Shown here one piece after another: positions 49,985 through 60,913 of a DNA stretch of 64,000 nucleotides. The notes beneath the pieces are model-generated. The model ran no database searches and was not told the DNA's origin. It saw only the letters and a program-made list of their open reading frames with translations. Each line of letters opens with the position of its first letter. Position 1 is the first letter of the stretch. Source of the DNA: Spirodela intermedia (taxonomy: Eukaryota; Streptophyta; Magnoliopsida; Alismatales; Araceae); assembly GCA_902729315.2 (NCBI GenBank), contig LR746264.1:2713378-2777377 (forward strand), given 5' to 3'. The position numbers and the translations under genes were made by a program.

Positions 49985-51391
49985 ATTCTCCTCTCCTATG
50001 TGCCACCCATCTCTAGCATGCCACTCTCTTCCTCACTAGCCTCTTCCCTCCTTGGGTGGCTCTTCGGCGTCACCGCTCTTCCCTCTTCCAGCATTGTCGT
50101 CTCTACCACTGCTCTCCTTCTCTTTTCGGCACCACCCCCCTTGTTGATGTCATTGCTCTCCTCATCTTCTCTAGTGTCTCCACTGTTGCCGTCACCCTCA
50201 AGGCCTCTTCTCACCATTGCACCCTCGCCATCACACCCTTGCCATCACCCCCCTTGTAGTTGCCATCATGGGCGTCATCAGCATTAGTCCTCGCCATTGC
50301 GTCACCACCATCATTACCCCTCACCCTCATCGCCCTTGTCACCCTCACTACTCTTGCTGTCACGTCACTACCATCGTCGCCCCTCACCCTCACCACCATC
50401 ACCATTGCATTGTCATTGTCGTCTGCCTTCGAGCCCTCTAAGCTTCTTTTGACACGTTCTCCCTTCTTCAGCAATTTGTCCGGCTTGCCACTTTATCACG
50501 ACATAATTTTCTCGACCAGCGTACATCTTCAATGGCCACAATTATGCATTGTAAGCCTCTGACTTCAAGCTTTTCCTTTGGTTTCACAATCTCCTCCACC
50601 TTTCAAAGGATCCACCTAGTCTTTAGGACCCCTTGTATGCAACATGGTCATAGCTCGACTCAACCATCATCACGTTAATGCTTCAAAACATTGAGCCCAA
50701 CATTCGTGAGCCATCAATATGCATCACCCTAGCCCATCTCCTATGGCTCCCTATGAAAACCATGTATATCAACCAAATGAATATTAGTCACCTTGTGGAG
50801 ATCTTCGAGTCTCTTCTCTCTTGTAAACAATATGATCTCTTTCTTCAGACCCACTACAGTTGCCTCTAGGCCCTCATCCAAGAGGTTGATATATATCAGC
50901 CCCTATTACTAACCTCACAACCCTCCAATGCTATCACCAAGAGTTTTATGTTGGAGTTTATTTTAGTGGGCTTCATTTGTCTATCACATACCATATTTGA
51001 GGGTCTATTTTCTCTAGAAATTACATGCCTAATCTTGTCTCCATTTTCTTGCCAACTTTTCAAGTCATCACTAGTACACCCGTCCACTTCTCTTCCTTTT
51101 TAAGTGCCACCTCTACTCCTTCGACTCTTGCCATAGCTTCTTTATGGGTTCAAGATGATACCCTTCCTTCCTGCCCTAATAGTGATCATTCTTCTCATAA
51201 ACGTGGATGTAACACTTTTCCTCTTTGTTCATCTTGTGAGAAGTAGAACCATTCATTTATTAAGTGTTGGAGGTAGTTTGGTAAACCCGCTTCCACACAT
51301 CCAACAATGACTTCTCTAGCTTCGACATCCCCCACTCTATCTTGTGTTTTAGCTCATACCTTTCACATGACCTTAATGCTTGCAAAGTATG
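49985..51391 (+). pseudogene. Copia gag remnant with zinc knuckle
   Basis: After a low-complexity Ser/Pro/Thr-rich head (49985-50440), which looks expanded, a UBN2-type gag follows from about 50520 (FNGHNYALWASDFKLFLWF). A zinc-knuckle remnant CSSCEK..NHSFIKCW lies at about 51228-51270. Stops interrupt it. It is cut at 51391/51396 by solo LTR A. Confidence 0.8.
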
Positions 51392-51396
51392 ATGTC

Positions 51397-53022
51397 TGAT
51401 GTGATTTAGTTGTTGTATTGTAAATCACGTAAATTTAAATTTTATAAAACTAGAAAATATAACTTTTTAGATATTTAAAAGTATTTTTGAACAAATATAT
51501 CAAGTCTAATTCAATAAAACTTTTAAAAAGAGTGATAATTTTTCAAGTCGATCATAGGGATGTAATATAATATCTGGTAATTATTCAGAAATTTTCTCAA
51601 AGAATATGATTTTTTATAAATTTTATACTAAGAAATAAAAAAGAAATATATTTAAAATTCACAAAAAAGAGAAATAAGGGTGCAGATGTCAAGATGATGT
51701 CAGTGCCTGACGAAGGCAAATTAGGTAGAAACAAAGTTTCACTCAGCAATTCTTACGTAAGTAATTATAGATGATTTAATTAATCAAATTAAGATCTGTA
51801 AAAGTTGGAAGAATCGTAATTGAACGAAGTATATTTTGGTAAATTAAAATCACATAAATTATCACTAAATGAAGCGTAAAGTAAGTTGAAAGTAAGAAAA
51901 CAGAGTTTCGACATTGCAATGATGATGCGTTAATAATGTACTAGAATCCTAAGCATTTGGGAGGATCGTCATGTAATGTCCATGGCTTCGAAGGCTCTCT
52001 TTGGACAAAGATGACGTAGGCAATCTCTAGATCTCCTTGCGAATTCTAGAGATTAATGAAATGAGTCGTCGAATTGTCTCCGATGGCTATCACTCGGTAG
52101 AGCAGAAAAACAACGACTTTGCGGCTCTCCAGCAATTGTCACCCGATGGAGAGGAGCTGGATGGAGGTGGGGCACGTGTCAAGGAGTTTCATCCTTAGGT
52201 CCGCGTAGCAAGAGGAAGCTCTTCATTGCATCTAGTATGCTCTTAAGAGGTGGCGACTCATCTCCTAGCAGATCGTCCTCTTCTCGACGATGGCTTGTTC
52301 GCCAATCAATCGGAAATACTTTACTCGATGAATTCACAATCCTTTTATTGTGAATAGTTCAACAATTTTAGTAATAATGCTCTGTGAATCGCATTGACGA
52401 GATTTTTGTCAATGATCTAATAATTTTGGTTGCTTAATTCTTCACACGCGATCTATAGAAAAGTTGCAATAATCAGATAAAAAAATATAAGTTTTGGCTC
52501 TAGAAGGATTTGAACCCACATCAGTTGCCCACCCTTTCGAGGGAAGGTGACACATGTTTAGTCCCACATCAGTTGTGTGTCGAAGTTTTTAGTGAATATA
52601 AAGTAATATTACATTCTTGATCAAGTCCCTTTCTTGCTTGTGTATGACCACTCCTTACCCTATGGCCGGATGGCCACTAGTGATGTGGAAGGGGAGTGGC
52701 GCACATGTGCCTTCATCGATTCAAGTCGCTTGAGCCCCTATTTGCAGCTCCTACTCGATGGACTTCCGACCCGCTTGCAGGCCTGGCTGGCTAGTGGGTC
52801 CCCTCCATTTTATCTTATTTTTATTTTAATTTCTTTTCCTTTATTTATCTCAAAACTAAGACTATAAAAATCATATAAAATCACATAATTACTCAAAAAT
52901 CACATTAATCAACTGAAAATCACTTTTCATACTTTAACACAAATATATGTCTATTTATCATGAGTTAAGGCTAAAACTATATTATTTACTAATTATTAAG
53001 TCATGATAATGCAAACTTATCA
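51397..53022 (+). mobile_element. Solo LTR A in the Copia element
   Basis: 1,626 bases from TGATGTGATTTAG to AACTTATCA, flanked by a perfect 5-bp target-site duplication ATGTC (51392-51396 and 53023-53027). No internal domain is present, so it is a solo LTR left by recombination between two LTRs. It keeps many CG dinucleotides, so it is probably younger than LTR B. Confidence 0.85.
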
Positions 53023-53160
53023 ATGTCCTTCGTCATGCTAATTCCATCTCTACTAGTCTCGCCTCGCTTTTGGCTTCCTCTATGCTAGGTACACACTTTC
53101 TTCTTAGTTTTTTTTTACACCATAGATTATCAATTTTGAGGCCTTCACTCACATGACCAA
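53023..53160 (+). pseudogene. Copia protease-region remnant between the two solo LTRs
   Basis: This short island of Copia is left between the insertions. One frame reads IINFEAFTHMTNDD (about 53125-53166, the last bases belonging to LTR B or its target copy). It corresponds to the WIIDSGAS-HMT motif of Copia aspartic protease, with the catalytic DSG lost. Confidence 0.7.
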
Positions 53161-55025
53161 TGATGACTTAGTTGTTACAGAAGTATTTTTGAACTAGAAA
53201 ATACCAATTTCAAATATTTAGAAGTATTTTTGAACAAATATATCAACTTAAATTTAATCAAAAATCTAAAAATAATGAAAATGTTTCAAATCATTCATAA
53301 AGATGTAATATAATATTGGTAATTTTTTAGAATTTTCTTCAAAGAATATGATTTTTTATATTAATTTTATACTAATAAATAAAAATAAAATATATTTAAA
53401 ATTCACAAAAAAAGAAAATAAGGGTACAGACATCAAGATGACATCATCACTCGACGAACACAAATCAGAAAAAAATAAAGTTCTACTTGGTGATTCTTAC
53501 ATAAGTGATTATAGATGATTTAATTGATCAAATTAAGATTTGTAAAAGCTAAAAGATTTATAATTGAATGAAGAATAATTTGGTAAATTTAAATCACACA
53601 AATTATCATTAAATGAAGTAAAAATTAAGTTTAAAATAAGAAAGATAGAGTTTCAGCCTTGCAATAACAATCGTTAGAATTTTGTGTATTTAGAAGGGTC
53701 ATCAAATGATGTCTACAGCCTCAAAAGCTCTCTTTGGATATAGACAATTTGGGCATTCAGTAAATCTTTTTTTGATTTAAAAAATAATAATAGAAGTTAA
53801 ATTAATTAAAAAATAGTAAAATAAAGTTTTGATATCATGGTGATGCATTGACGATGCACTAGAATCCTAAGCATTCAGAAAGATTGTCGTATAGTGTTCA
53901 TAGCTTAAAAGACTCTCTTTGAACAAAGACGACATGAGTAATCTCTAGATTTTCTTGTGAAGTCTAGAGATCAATAAAATAGGTCGTCAAATTGTCTCCG
54001 GTGGTTGTCACCTAATAGAGCCAAAAAATAACGACTTTGCGACTCTTTAGTAGTTGTCACTTGACGAAGAAGAGCTGGATGGAAGTGGGGCGTATGTTAG
54101 GGAGCTTCATCCTCAAATTTGTGCAGCAAAAGAAGGCTCTTCATTGCATTTGGTATGTTCTTAAGAGGTGGTGACTTGTCTCTCAATAGATTATCTTTTT
54201 CTCGACAACAACTTGCTTGTCGCTCAATCGAGATGAGTTGATAGATTCACAATTTTTTTATCTTAAATCATTCAGCAATTTTAGTAACAATGCTCTATAA
54301 ATCACATTGATAAAAATTTTATCGATGATCAAACGATTCTGACAACTTAATCCTTCACCATTGATCCACAAAAAAGTTGTAATTTAATTAGATAAAAATA
54401 TAAATTTTAGCTCTAGTAGGATTCAAACTTGTGTTAGTCGTTCGCTGGTATGAGAGAAAGGAAATAAGTTTTCAAATATCCCTATATAGTAACGTCATCA
54501 TGGTATCTTGCTTTTATAAAGAAGTGATATTTTAGGTGTTAAAATCTTTGAAAACGTTCCAGGGAAGGCATGATCGTCGGTTTAGTCCCACATTAGTTAT
54601 ACATCGAATGTGGAGACGTATATATGGTAGTGCGAGATTTAGGAATCAATGAGTCCCTTTCTCGTGTGTGTGTGACCATTCCTTGTTCCACAGCTAGTTG
54701 GACACCAGTGACGTGGAAGAGGAGTGGTGCACATGTGCCCTTGCTCGCAACTCTACCTTGACTATGCTTCCAACCTACTTGTGGGCTCGACTAGCCGACG
54801 GATCCCATCTTTTTCTATTTTTTATCTTTTTCTTCATTTATCTCAAAAACATGATTAGAAAAATCATATAAATTTATATAAAATCACATAATTAGCTAAA
54901 AATGACATTAACTAACTAAAAGCTACTTTTCACAAATTAACATAATTATAAGTCTATTTATCATGAGTTAAGGTTAAAAATATATTAATTATTAATTATT
55001 AACTTATGGTAATAAAGACTTATTA
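53161..55025 (+). mobile_element. Solo LTR B in the Copia element
   Basis: 1,865 bases from TGATGACTTAG to GACTTATTA, the same family and orientation as LTR A. Flanks ACCAA (53156-53160) and ACTAA (55026-55030) are a target-site duplication with one mismatch. It is more AT-rich than LTR A, with many CG sites seen as TG or CA, suggesting an earlier insertion. Confidence 0.8.
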
Positions 55026-55030
55026 ACTAA

Positions 55031-58000
55031 TATCTCCACTATTCTCTCCTCTTATCAGACTACTCTAACCCACCCATCCTCCTCTCACTATTGCTGATGG
55101 TTGGACCTGTCCAATCAAAGGTCATAGTGCCTTCTCCCTCTCTTTTCCTCACCCAAGTTCTTTATATTCTTGATTTTCCTACTAACCTCCTTTCCATCAA
55201 TGCTATTACTCATGCTCTCCTTTGTATTGTTACATTTTTTTTCCTTTTATTATATTTTTCAAGATCTACATACCAAATGGAGGATTAGTTTGAGCAATGA
55301 AAATGTGTGAGGTGTTTACAAGCTCGTTTCTAACAAACGCTCATATGGCCTTCATGCCCTTTTTGTCACCTCTATAACTACGTCTTCTTTTTTATGACAT
55401 CACTATTTAAGCTATTCTTATTTCTCTAAATTACAAAAAATCTTACTGTGACTTTCTCTCTCTAAGTTTGTATGTGAGTCTTGTCAATTAGGCAAACATC
55501 ACTACATTTCTTACCTTAGTCATGTTGGTGTCTCCTCTTTATTTTTGTTACATGGTTTTTGTTGATGACTATACTCATGCAAGCTAGGTCTACCTTTTCT
55601 ATGATAGCTACCATAGTTACATACTTCATTACCAAAGTTATCACCAAATACATATTAAGCTCAAAAAATTTCATACTAATAACACCCTTGAGTTTATCTT
55701 AAACCTATCTCTAAACCTTCTATGTCGATCGTGACATCTTTTACCAGACCACCTACCCCTACACTTCGCAGCAAAATAGTGTTGTTGAGTATAAATATTA
55801 CTAGCTTTTTAACAACATTTGCACACTTTTTCTTGAGATGAATATCCCTCACTATCTTTGAATTGACACCCTTCTCACTACCACTTACCTCAAGAATCAA
55901 CTTTCCTCTACTCCTCTTAGGAGAGGCCATCCCTCTCCATCGCTCAATGTCTAATTCTCCTTTTTTTTCTCTTTCCTCTCAAATCTTTGAATGCACCGGT
56001 TTCGTCCAAGATTCCTCTCCTTCTCTTTTTAAACTTGTCCCTCATACTTTTAAAGAGGTTTTTATCTACTACTCTCACATACAAAAGGGCTATTAGGTTT
56101 ACTTCTTAGATATCTGTCGCTATGTGACCTTGGTTGACGTCACTTTTTATGAGGAATCTCATTTCTTCTCTCTAGTTTTGACTCCTCCTCGTGACGCTAT
56201 ATTTCTTCTACTTGGGTTTCCTCTCTTAGTGATTTTTGCAAACCCCTCCCCTTCTCTTTCTTCTTTTCCACTCTTTGTGGAGGTTGTTATCCACATTTGC
56301 CTCTCCTCAGTCTATGTCTCTCGTGACTTTTCCTCTTTCAAATATAGTATCCTCCTCATCTTCTCCTATAATCTCCTTCATGCCTTCAATCATTCCTCCA
56401 CTTGATGACCTTCATCTCCTTATTGCCCTCCGCAAAGGTATGCACACCTGACCCACCATCTCATCTCTTAGTTTGTCTCCTATGGTCGTCTTTTTCTTTT
56501 CTTTCATATATTTGTCCTCTTCATGACCTCTAAGTTACTTCCATGATCATATGTTAAGGCTACACATGTACTTATGTGGAAGGTGGCCATAGATTCAAAG
56601 GTGGCTGCATTGATCATTTAAGAGATTTGACATTTGATTCCACGTTCGACCAATGCTAATATTGTGATGTGTAAGTCGATGTTTACCCTCAAGTATCACT
56701 TGTATGACTCCATCATTTGTCACAAAACTTGTCTAGTAGAACTCGAAGTTTCATGCAGACATATGGGATTGACTACACTAAAATGTTTTCTCCCATTGTT
56801 CGCCTCAACTTTGGCTATGTGCTTCTCTCTCTCGTCATCAATTAGACATGATTTCTCCATCAGTTAAATATTTCTAACACCTTTCTCTATGATGACCTCA
56901 AAGAGCAAGTTTTTATGGAGCAACCTCTTAGATATGTTGTTTAAGGGGAGTCATCGAAGTTATGTCTTGCAGCATGTTATTTATGAGTTCAAACAGAGTT
57001 CACGTACTTGGTTTATAAAGTTTAGTGATTTACTCACCACCCTCAACTTCGCCACTTATACTATGAATCCAAGCATAGTCATGAAGAAGATAAAGGGTAA
57101 TCTTATTATCCTTATAGTCTACGTCAATGATATCTTTGTGACTGGAAGTGATGAGGCCAACATCTCTACTATCAAAGCTTACATGTAGCAACATCTCAAT
57201 ATTTGTGACTTGGAGACTCTGTAGTATTTTTTTCAGATTGAATTTACATATCAAGGTGGAAAGCTCGCTCTCATTCAGCGAAAATATGACTTTGACATAC
57301 TTCAAGAGATAGGCCTCATAAAGTGCAAGCTAGAAACTTTGCCTATGAAAGCTTGCCTGTAATTATAAGACACTTCATCTCCCTTACTCGAGGATGTTAA
57401 CTAGTATCGGCAATTATTAAATAAGCTAATATATCTCACTATCACTTGTCTTGGCATCTTATATACAATTAGTGTCTTAAGCTAGTATATGTAAGAGCCT
57501 CAATGAATTTATTAGGAGGGAGCTCTACGAGTCTTTGCCTACATCAAGTGAGCCTTAAGAAAATGACTCATTTATCGACAACATAACTATCTTCATATTA
57601 CAACCTACTTTGACACCAATTATACAGGTGACAAGAGTGATTAGAAGTCTATTACAAGTTATTGCATATATATCAATAGTAACCTAGTCACTTAGTAGTC
57701 TTAAAAACAAAGGGTGGTGTCATACTCTAATATAGAATTCGAGTATTGAGCTATAACTAAGACAACACATGAAATGATATAGCTTTGATTACCTTTTGAC
57801 AATCTTGATGTTACTTCTCTCTCTCCAATGATCATACATTACAACAATTAAAACGTCATCTTCATTATTAGTAATCCTACCTTTCATAAGTGTACGAAGC
57901 ATATTAAGATCAACTGTCATTACATTCAAGATAAAGTTATATCTAGACTTATCTTTACTCCTTATGTGACATCATTTTATTAGCTTGCAAATGTCTCTAC

Positions 58001-58073
58001 GAAGAGTTTGGTCAATATCTCTTACGACACCATGTGTATCAAGTTGAAAATATTCACCTTATATACTTCAACT
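55031..58073 (+). pseudogene. Copia pol remnant: integrase, reverse transcriptase, RNase H
   Basis: Successive pieces are readable. A gag-pre-integrase segment reads LTQVLYILDFPTNLLSINAI (about 55150-55208). Integrase pieces include CESCQLGKH near 55483-55510 and a decayed QQNGVVEYK near 55770. Reverse transcriptase at 56630-57310 has QSSRTWFIKFSDLL and the active-site segment LIVYVNDIFVTGSD (YVDD changed to YVND). RNase H is at about 57600-57760, and a TKHIKINCHYIQDKV stretch lies near 57900. Stops and frameshifts show it is dead. Confidence 0.85.
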
Positions 58074-58083
58074 AGAGGAAAAG
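58074..58083 (+). promoter_or_regulatory. Copia polypurine tract
   Basis: AGAGGAAAAG immediately precedes the 3' LTR, the place where plus-strand DNA synthesis is primed in LTR retrotransposons. Confidence 0.7.
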
Positions 58084-58225
58084 TGTTCAACAATGGTATC
58101 AAACTCTTAACTTACTAGGGCCCATTATCTATCTCTCTTCTCATCTCTCCTCTCTCTTATATAAGAGTCACGTATTCTACTTTGATGTTTTATGAATTCT
58201 AAAGTTTTCTCATGTTATGTTAATA
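58084..58225 (+). repeat. Copia 3' LTR
   Basis: Begins TGTTCAACAATGG after the polypurine tract and matches 49813-49952, including ACTAGGGCCCAT and GTATTCTA(C/G)TTTGAT. Confidence 0.75.
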
Positions 58226-59186
58226 GGTTGGACCATCACTAAATTGAGTGAGAGATCAATCTTCTTGTCTAGTATATTTGTGAAAAAGTTATTACTATTG
58301 TTGTCTAAGTTGAGCTCATCTTCACTAACAATCACAATTAATAATTCATTTCAACATTTATGGCCTTGGGTGAACTTATCTTCACAAGAAAAATATACTA
58401 ATATACAACATTGGTAAGAAAAATACAATGACGTGTAATTGATGATGTTTATAATTGTTGATTTGGTCATGGGAGGACTTTGGCATGCCAATTGTTATAG
58501 CTAGGTGGGTTTTGAATGCTTGTTCTTTGTGCTATGTGTTACTTGTCTAGTGTCCAAAAGTTCAATAGGTTAGAGTAGAATGAATTTTACCTAAATATTG
58601 AGTTTCAACCCTTTGAGTAGAATATCTTTTAGGACATCAATGGAGAAAATAATTATTGTGCCCAACAAAAGCTCGAAGACTGCACAATATTCTGCCACTA
58701 AATGATGTTGTTGTAGTACAAACAATTGAAGTTGTAGTGTGTCTTAGAAATATTTCTCAAATATCTTCATGAGCTTTTGACATAAATCCATCCAACTTGT
58801 GGATGGAACTGATATAACTAGTCATGCAAGTTAAGTCTTACGAAAATTGGCAATTATAGGTGATCAATATTGAGGCTTGAGTCAATGTAATGTTCTAGGT
58901 GTTGATGCAATACATAAGAATAATCTTGACCCACGTAGCTGGTGGATATCCTTCTCCAAGAGAAATTAGAGATAGTGGAGGTATATGATTGGTGGAACTT
59001 TCTAACCATTGAATACAAGTTCATAACATAGAGAGAGATTGTTGGATTTGAGAAAGAATACCCACCAAATTATTGAAGCATTGTTCATTGCCAGTGTCTG
59101 TTTGAATGTAATGATATTAGTATTGGAGCTCATTCATATCTTTCTCCATGCCTTCAGCACTTGACTCAATTTGTCATGGTGCCATA

Positions 59187-59784
59187 TGGTGCTAGAAGAG
59201 AAATATAATAAATAAAATAGAGAAAAATATTATAGAAGAGAGAGAAAACTAAAGAGGACAATAATGATAAAGGAGAGTCAAGGGTGGAGTTGATGTAGAG
59301 CATGTGAGAGAGAGAATAAAGAGAAGTCTTAGATGGACAGTAATCTTTACAAAAGAAACCCATTGTTCATCTCCTTTAGTCACAACTAACAGAGGAAAAT
59401 AATGACTACTTGCAACAAGTAGTCACTATTTAACCCACCAATACAAGTTGTCACTGTTTAACCCGTAGAGAAAGTGAATGACAATGAGAGAGAGAGAGAG
59501 AGAAAGATGGACTTTGGGCTTCAAGAGAAGTGAATGGAAATAAAGATAGCTGGGTTGAGATGTTTTGAGTGGTCTCTAACTCTTTGACCCTTTTTACCAA
59601 TTCTTCTCTCCTTGCCCTTTAGATAACTGAAAGAAAGGTAGCCATTATCCTCCCTGAATACTCACAATCTCCAAGTTTATCTTAACAAGTATGTGCAAAA
59701 GTGATGAGCGATCATGGTGGAAGACAAGGGCAATAGCTGAATCACTTCTTACATGGGATTTGGAGGACCACTGGAAGCCCATTA
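59187..59784 (-). repeat. Gypsy 5' LTR (right side)
   Basis: 598 bases matching 46620-47550, ending GCCCATTA next to the target-site copy CATTA and the resumed pseudogene. Its inner edge faces gag-like minus-strand sequence. Confidence 0.75.
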
Positions 59785-60614
59785 CATTACCTGGTTTCAA
59801 TTGGTGAGTTCTTAAATGTTTCCTTGGGTTATGCTTCCTCTTTGAGTCCTAAAGTGTAGTGGAGTCTCAGTGGACTGAGGTTGTCACTAGAAATCATGAA
59901 GACGGCATTGGTGGGAGAGTAGCCTCCAGCCACTAGCGAGGGAGAAGCTGCCCTCCCTAGAGACTAGAATGGGAAAGATCTTCAGCACAGACATGGTCTG
60001 CAACTGCTCCTCTACCAGCTCTAATCCTTGGGGATTCCTCTAGGTAGAGTAGATCTTCTCCACTTGCTCCACTTTCTGATCTACATTCTTAGAGATGAAA
60101 CACACCTCTTCTGCCCGCTGGATGGCCAGCTCCTCCATGCCTGGTGTGTGATCTACAGGTCAGCCCAGGAGCAACTTAACATCTAGGGAGCCCCATTCAG
60201 ACATCTGGAGCAATATCTCCCTCCACTTCACTTCAACCTTCACTATTTCAATTGATCTCCAATGAGTGCAGGTATGAATGAATCTCTATCTCCGTCCCCA
60301 TCCCTTCACTTGATTGTAATGTGCAGTAGTTGCCGGAGAAGCTCAGGCTCACAGAACCTGTATCAGAAAGACATTACATTGGTTGATGGTTGCAGAAGTA
60401 TACTTTCTAAATCAAAATCTAGCTTCCTACTTTTTGTCATCATAGATGACTTTAGATCTTCTGATATTCTAGAAAAATCTTTCTCTAAAGGCTGAAAAAT
60501 GTTATCAAAGAGGCTCAAGCAAATAGATAAGTAGAACGTCCAATTGATGAGAATGCCTTCAACTATATCTAAATATGTGAACAAGGCTTTCCTTATTTTC
60601 TGACTTCTTAATGT

Positions 60615-60913
60615 CCACGCCCCCAGCAGCCCGGACTGGTGCTGGGGGGAGATCAGATACGTACTGGGGGCAGGGCATCACGACAGAGGTTGTGAGGGCG
60701 GTGGCGGCGGCAGTGTTCTGCAAGGTGCCGGAGCTGGAGAGGCCAGAGGCCCTGGTGGACATCGAGAACAGGGCCTCACAGAGGGTCCTGGAGAAGGTCG
60801 GCTTCCTCTGCGAGGGTGTGCTGAGGAAGTACATCTCGCTCAAGGGGACGACCAGAAACATGCTCATCTACAGCCTCCTCTCCACCGATCATCCCCTCCA
60901 ACCTGTAAAGTAA
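60615..60913 (+). pseudogene. Truncated duplicate of the GNAT acetyltransferase
   Basis: Matches codons about 102-204 of the gene at 40669, and near-identical protein is readable from WGQGITTEVVRA to the stop. The promoter and first ~100 codons are deleted, so the apparent ATG at 60611 comes from flanking DNA. A further 14-base loss in the acetyl-CoA loop (GYVLAAAHWG reduced to TYWG) shifts the frame. A 100-codon frame stays open by chance at the start and by descent at the end. No catalytic fold is possible. Confidence 0.85.

Larger units (their letters stand above)
49813..58225 (+). mobile_element. Ty1/copia LTR retrotransposon nested in the gypsy element
   Basis: Short LTRs lie at about 49813-49952 and 58084-58225, sharing ACTAGGGCCCAT. 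The primer site TGATATCAGAGTCC directly follows the 5' LTR (49953), and a polypurine tract AGAGGAAAAG (58074-58083) directly precedes the 3' LTR. Domain order is gag, protease, integrase, reverse transcriptase, RNase H, which defines Copia. Flanks AGTTG (49808-49812) and GGTTG (58226-58230) are a likely imperfect target-site duplication. Subtracting the two solo LTRs leaves about 4.9 kb, a normal Copia length. All domains carry stops or frameshifts. Confidence 0.9.
46620..59784 (-). mobile_element. Ty3/gypsy LTR retrotransposon, minus orientation, carrying a nested Copia
   Basis: LTRs lie at 46620-47550 (3') and about 59187-59784 (5'), sharing among others GAAGTGAATGGAA and GGTGGAAGACAAGG-type tracts. 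A possible primer site, TGGCACC on the minus strand, lies at about 59177-59183. Minus-strand gag-like sequence is at about 58450-59150 and pol at 47900-49200. The reverse-transcriptase core LDDIIIYS is at 48728-48751. RNase H is at 48218-48427 (FELEVDSLRYGVGVVLIQ, a decayed FELETDAS...GVGAVL motif). All frames are broken. Without the nested Copia it is about 4.75 kb, shorter than a full gypsy element, so internal deletions are likely. Confidence 0.85.
39395..60375 (+). repeat. Tandem segmental duplication, unit 1 (expanded by transposons)
   Basis: Unit 1 and unit 2 share, in the same order, a 250-bp leader (39399-39645 with 60376-60615), the GNAT gene and its 3' flank (40970-43537 with 60618-62270), and the membrane-protein gene (46055-46619 plus 59785-60310 with 62740-64000). 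Unit 2 starts where unit 1 ends, at ACATTGGTTGATGGTT. Unit 1 is enlarged by about 13.2 kb of nested retrotransposons and about 2.5 kb of other inserted DNA. Confidence 0.9.
46190..60375 (+). pseudogene. Decayed, transposon-split copy of the ERG2/sigma1-receptor-like gene
   Basis: The left part (46190-46619) begins ATGGTGGTAGTGATGGTG and follows exon 1 of the gene at 62928, with stops and frameshifts. The right part (59785-60375) continues exactly where the left stops, through the end of exon 1, intron 1, exon 2 and into the next intron. Unit 1's flank before 46190 (from about 46055) also matches unit 2. The two halves are separated by the gypsy element at 46620-59784, with target-site duplication CATTG at 46615-46619 and CATTA at 59785-59789. 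Many CG dinucleotides of the unit-2 gene appear as TG or CA here, a sign of methylated-cytosine decay. Confidence 0.9.

Noticed and set aside
50000-50474. Ser/Thr/Pro/His-rich frames on both strands
   Set aside because: Low-complexity head of the Copia gag region; no independent gene signal.
51397-55025. Reading LTR A and LTR B as the two LTRs of one small element
   Set aside because: Each has its own target-site duplication, and the DNA between them is Copia protease sequence belonging to the host element.
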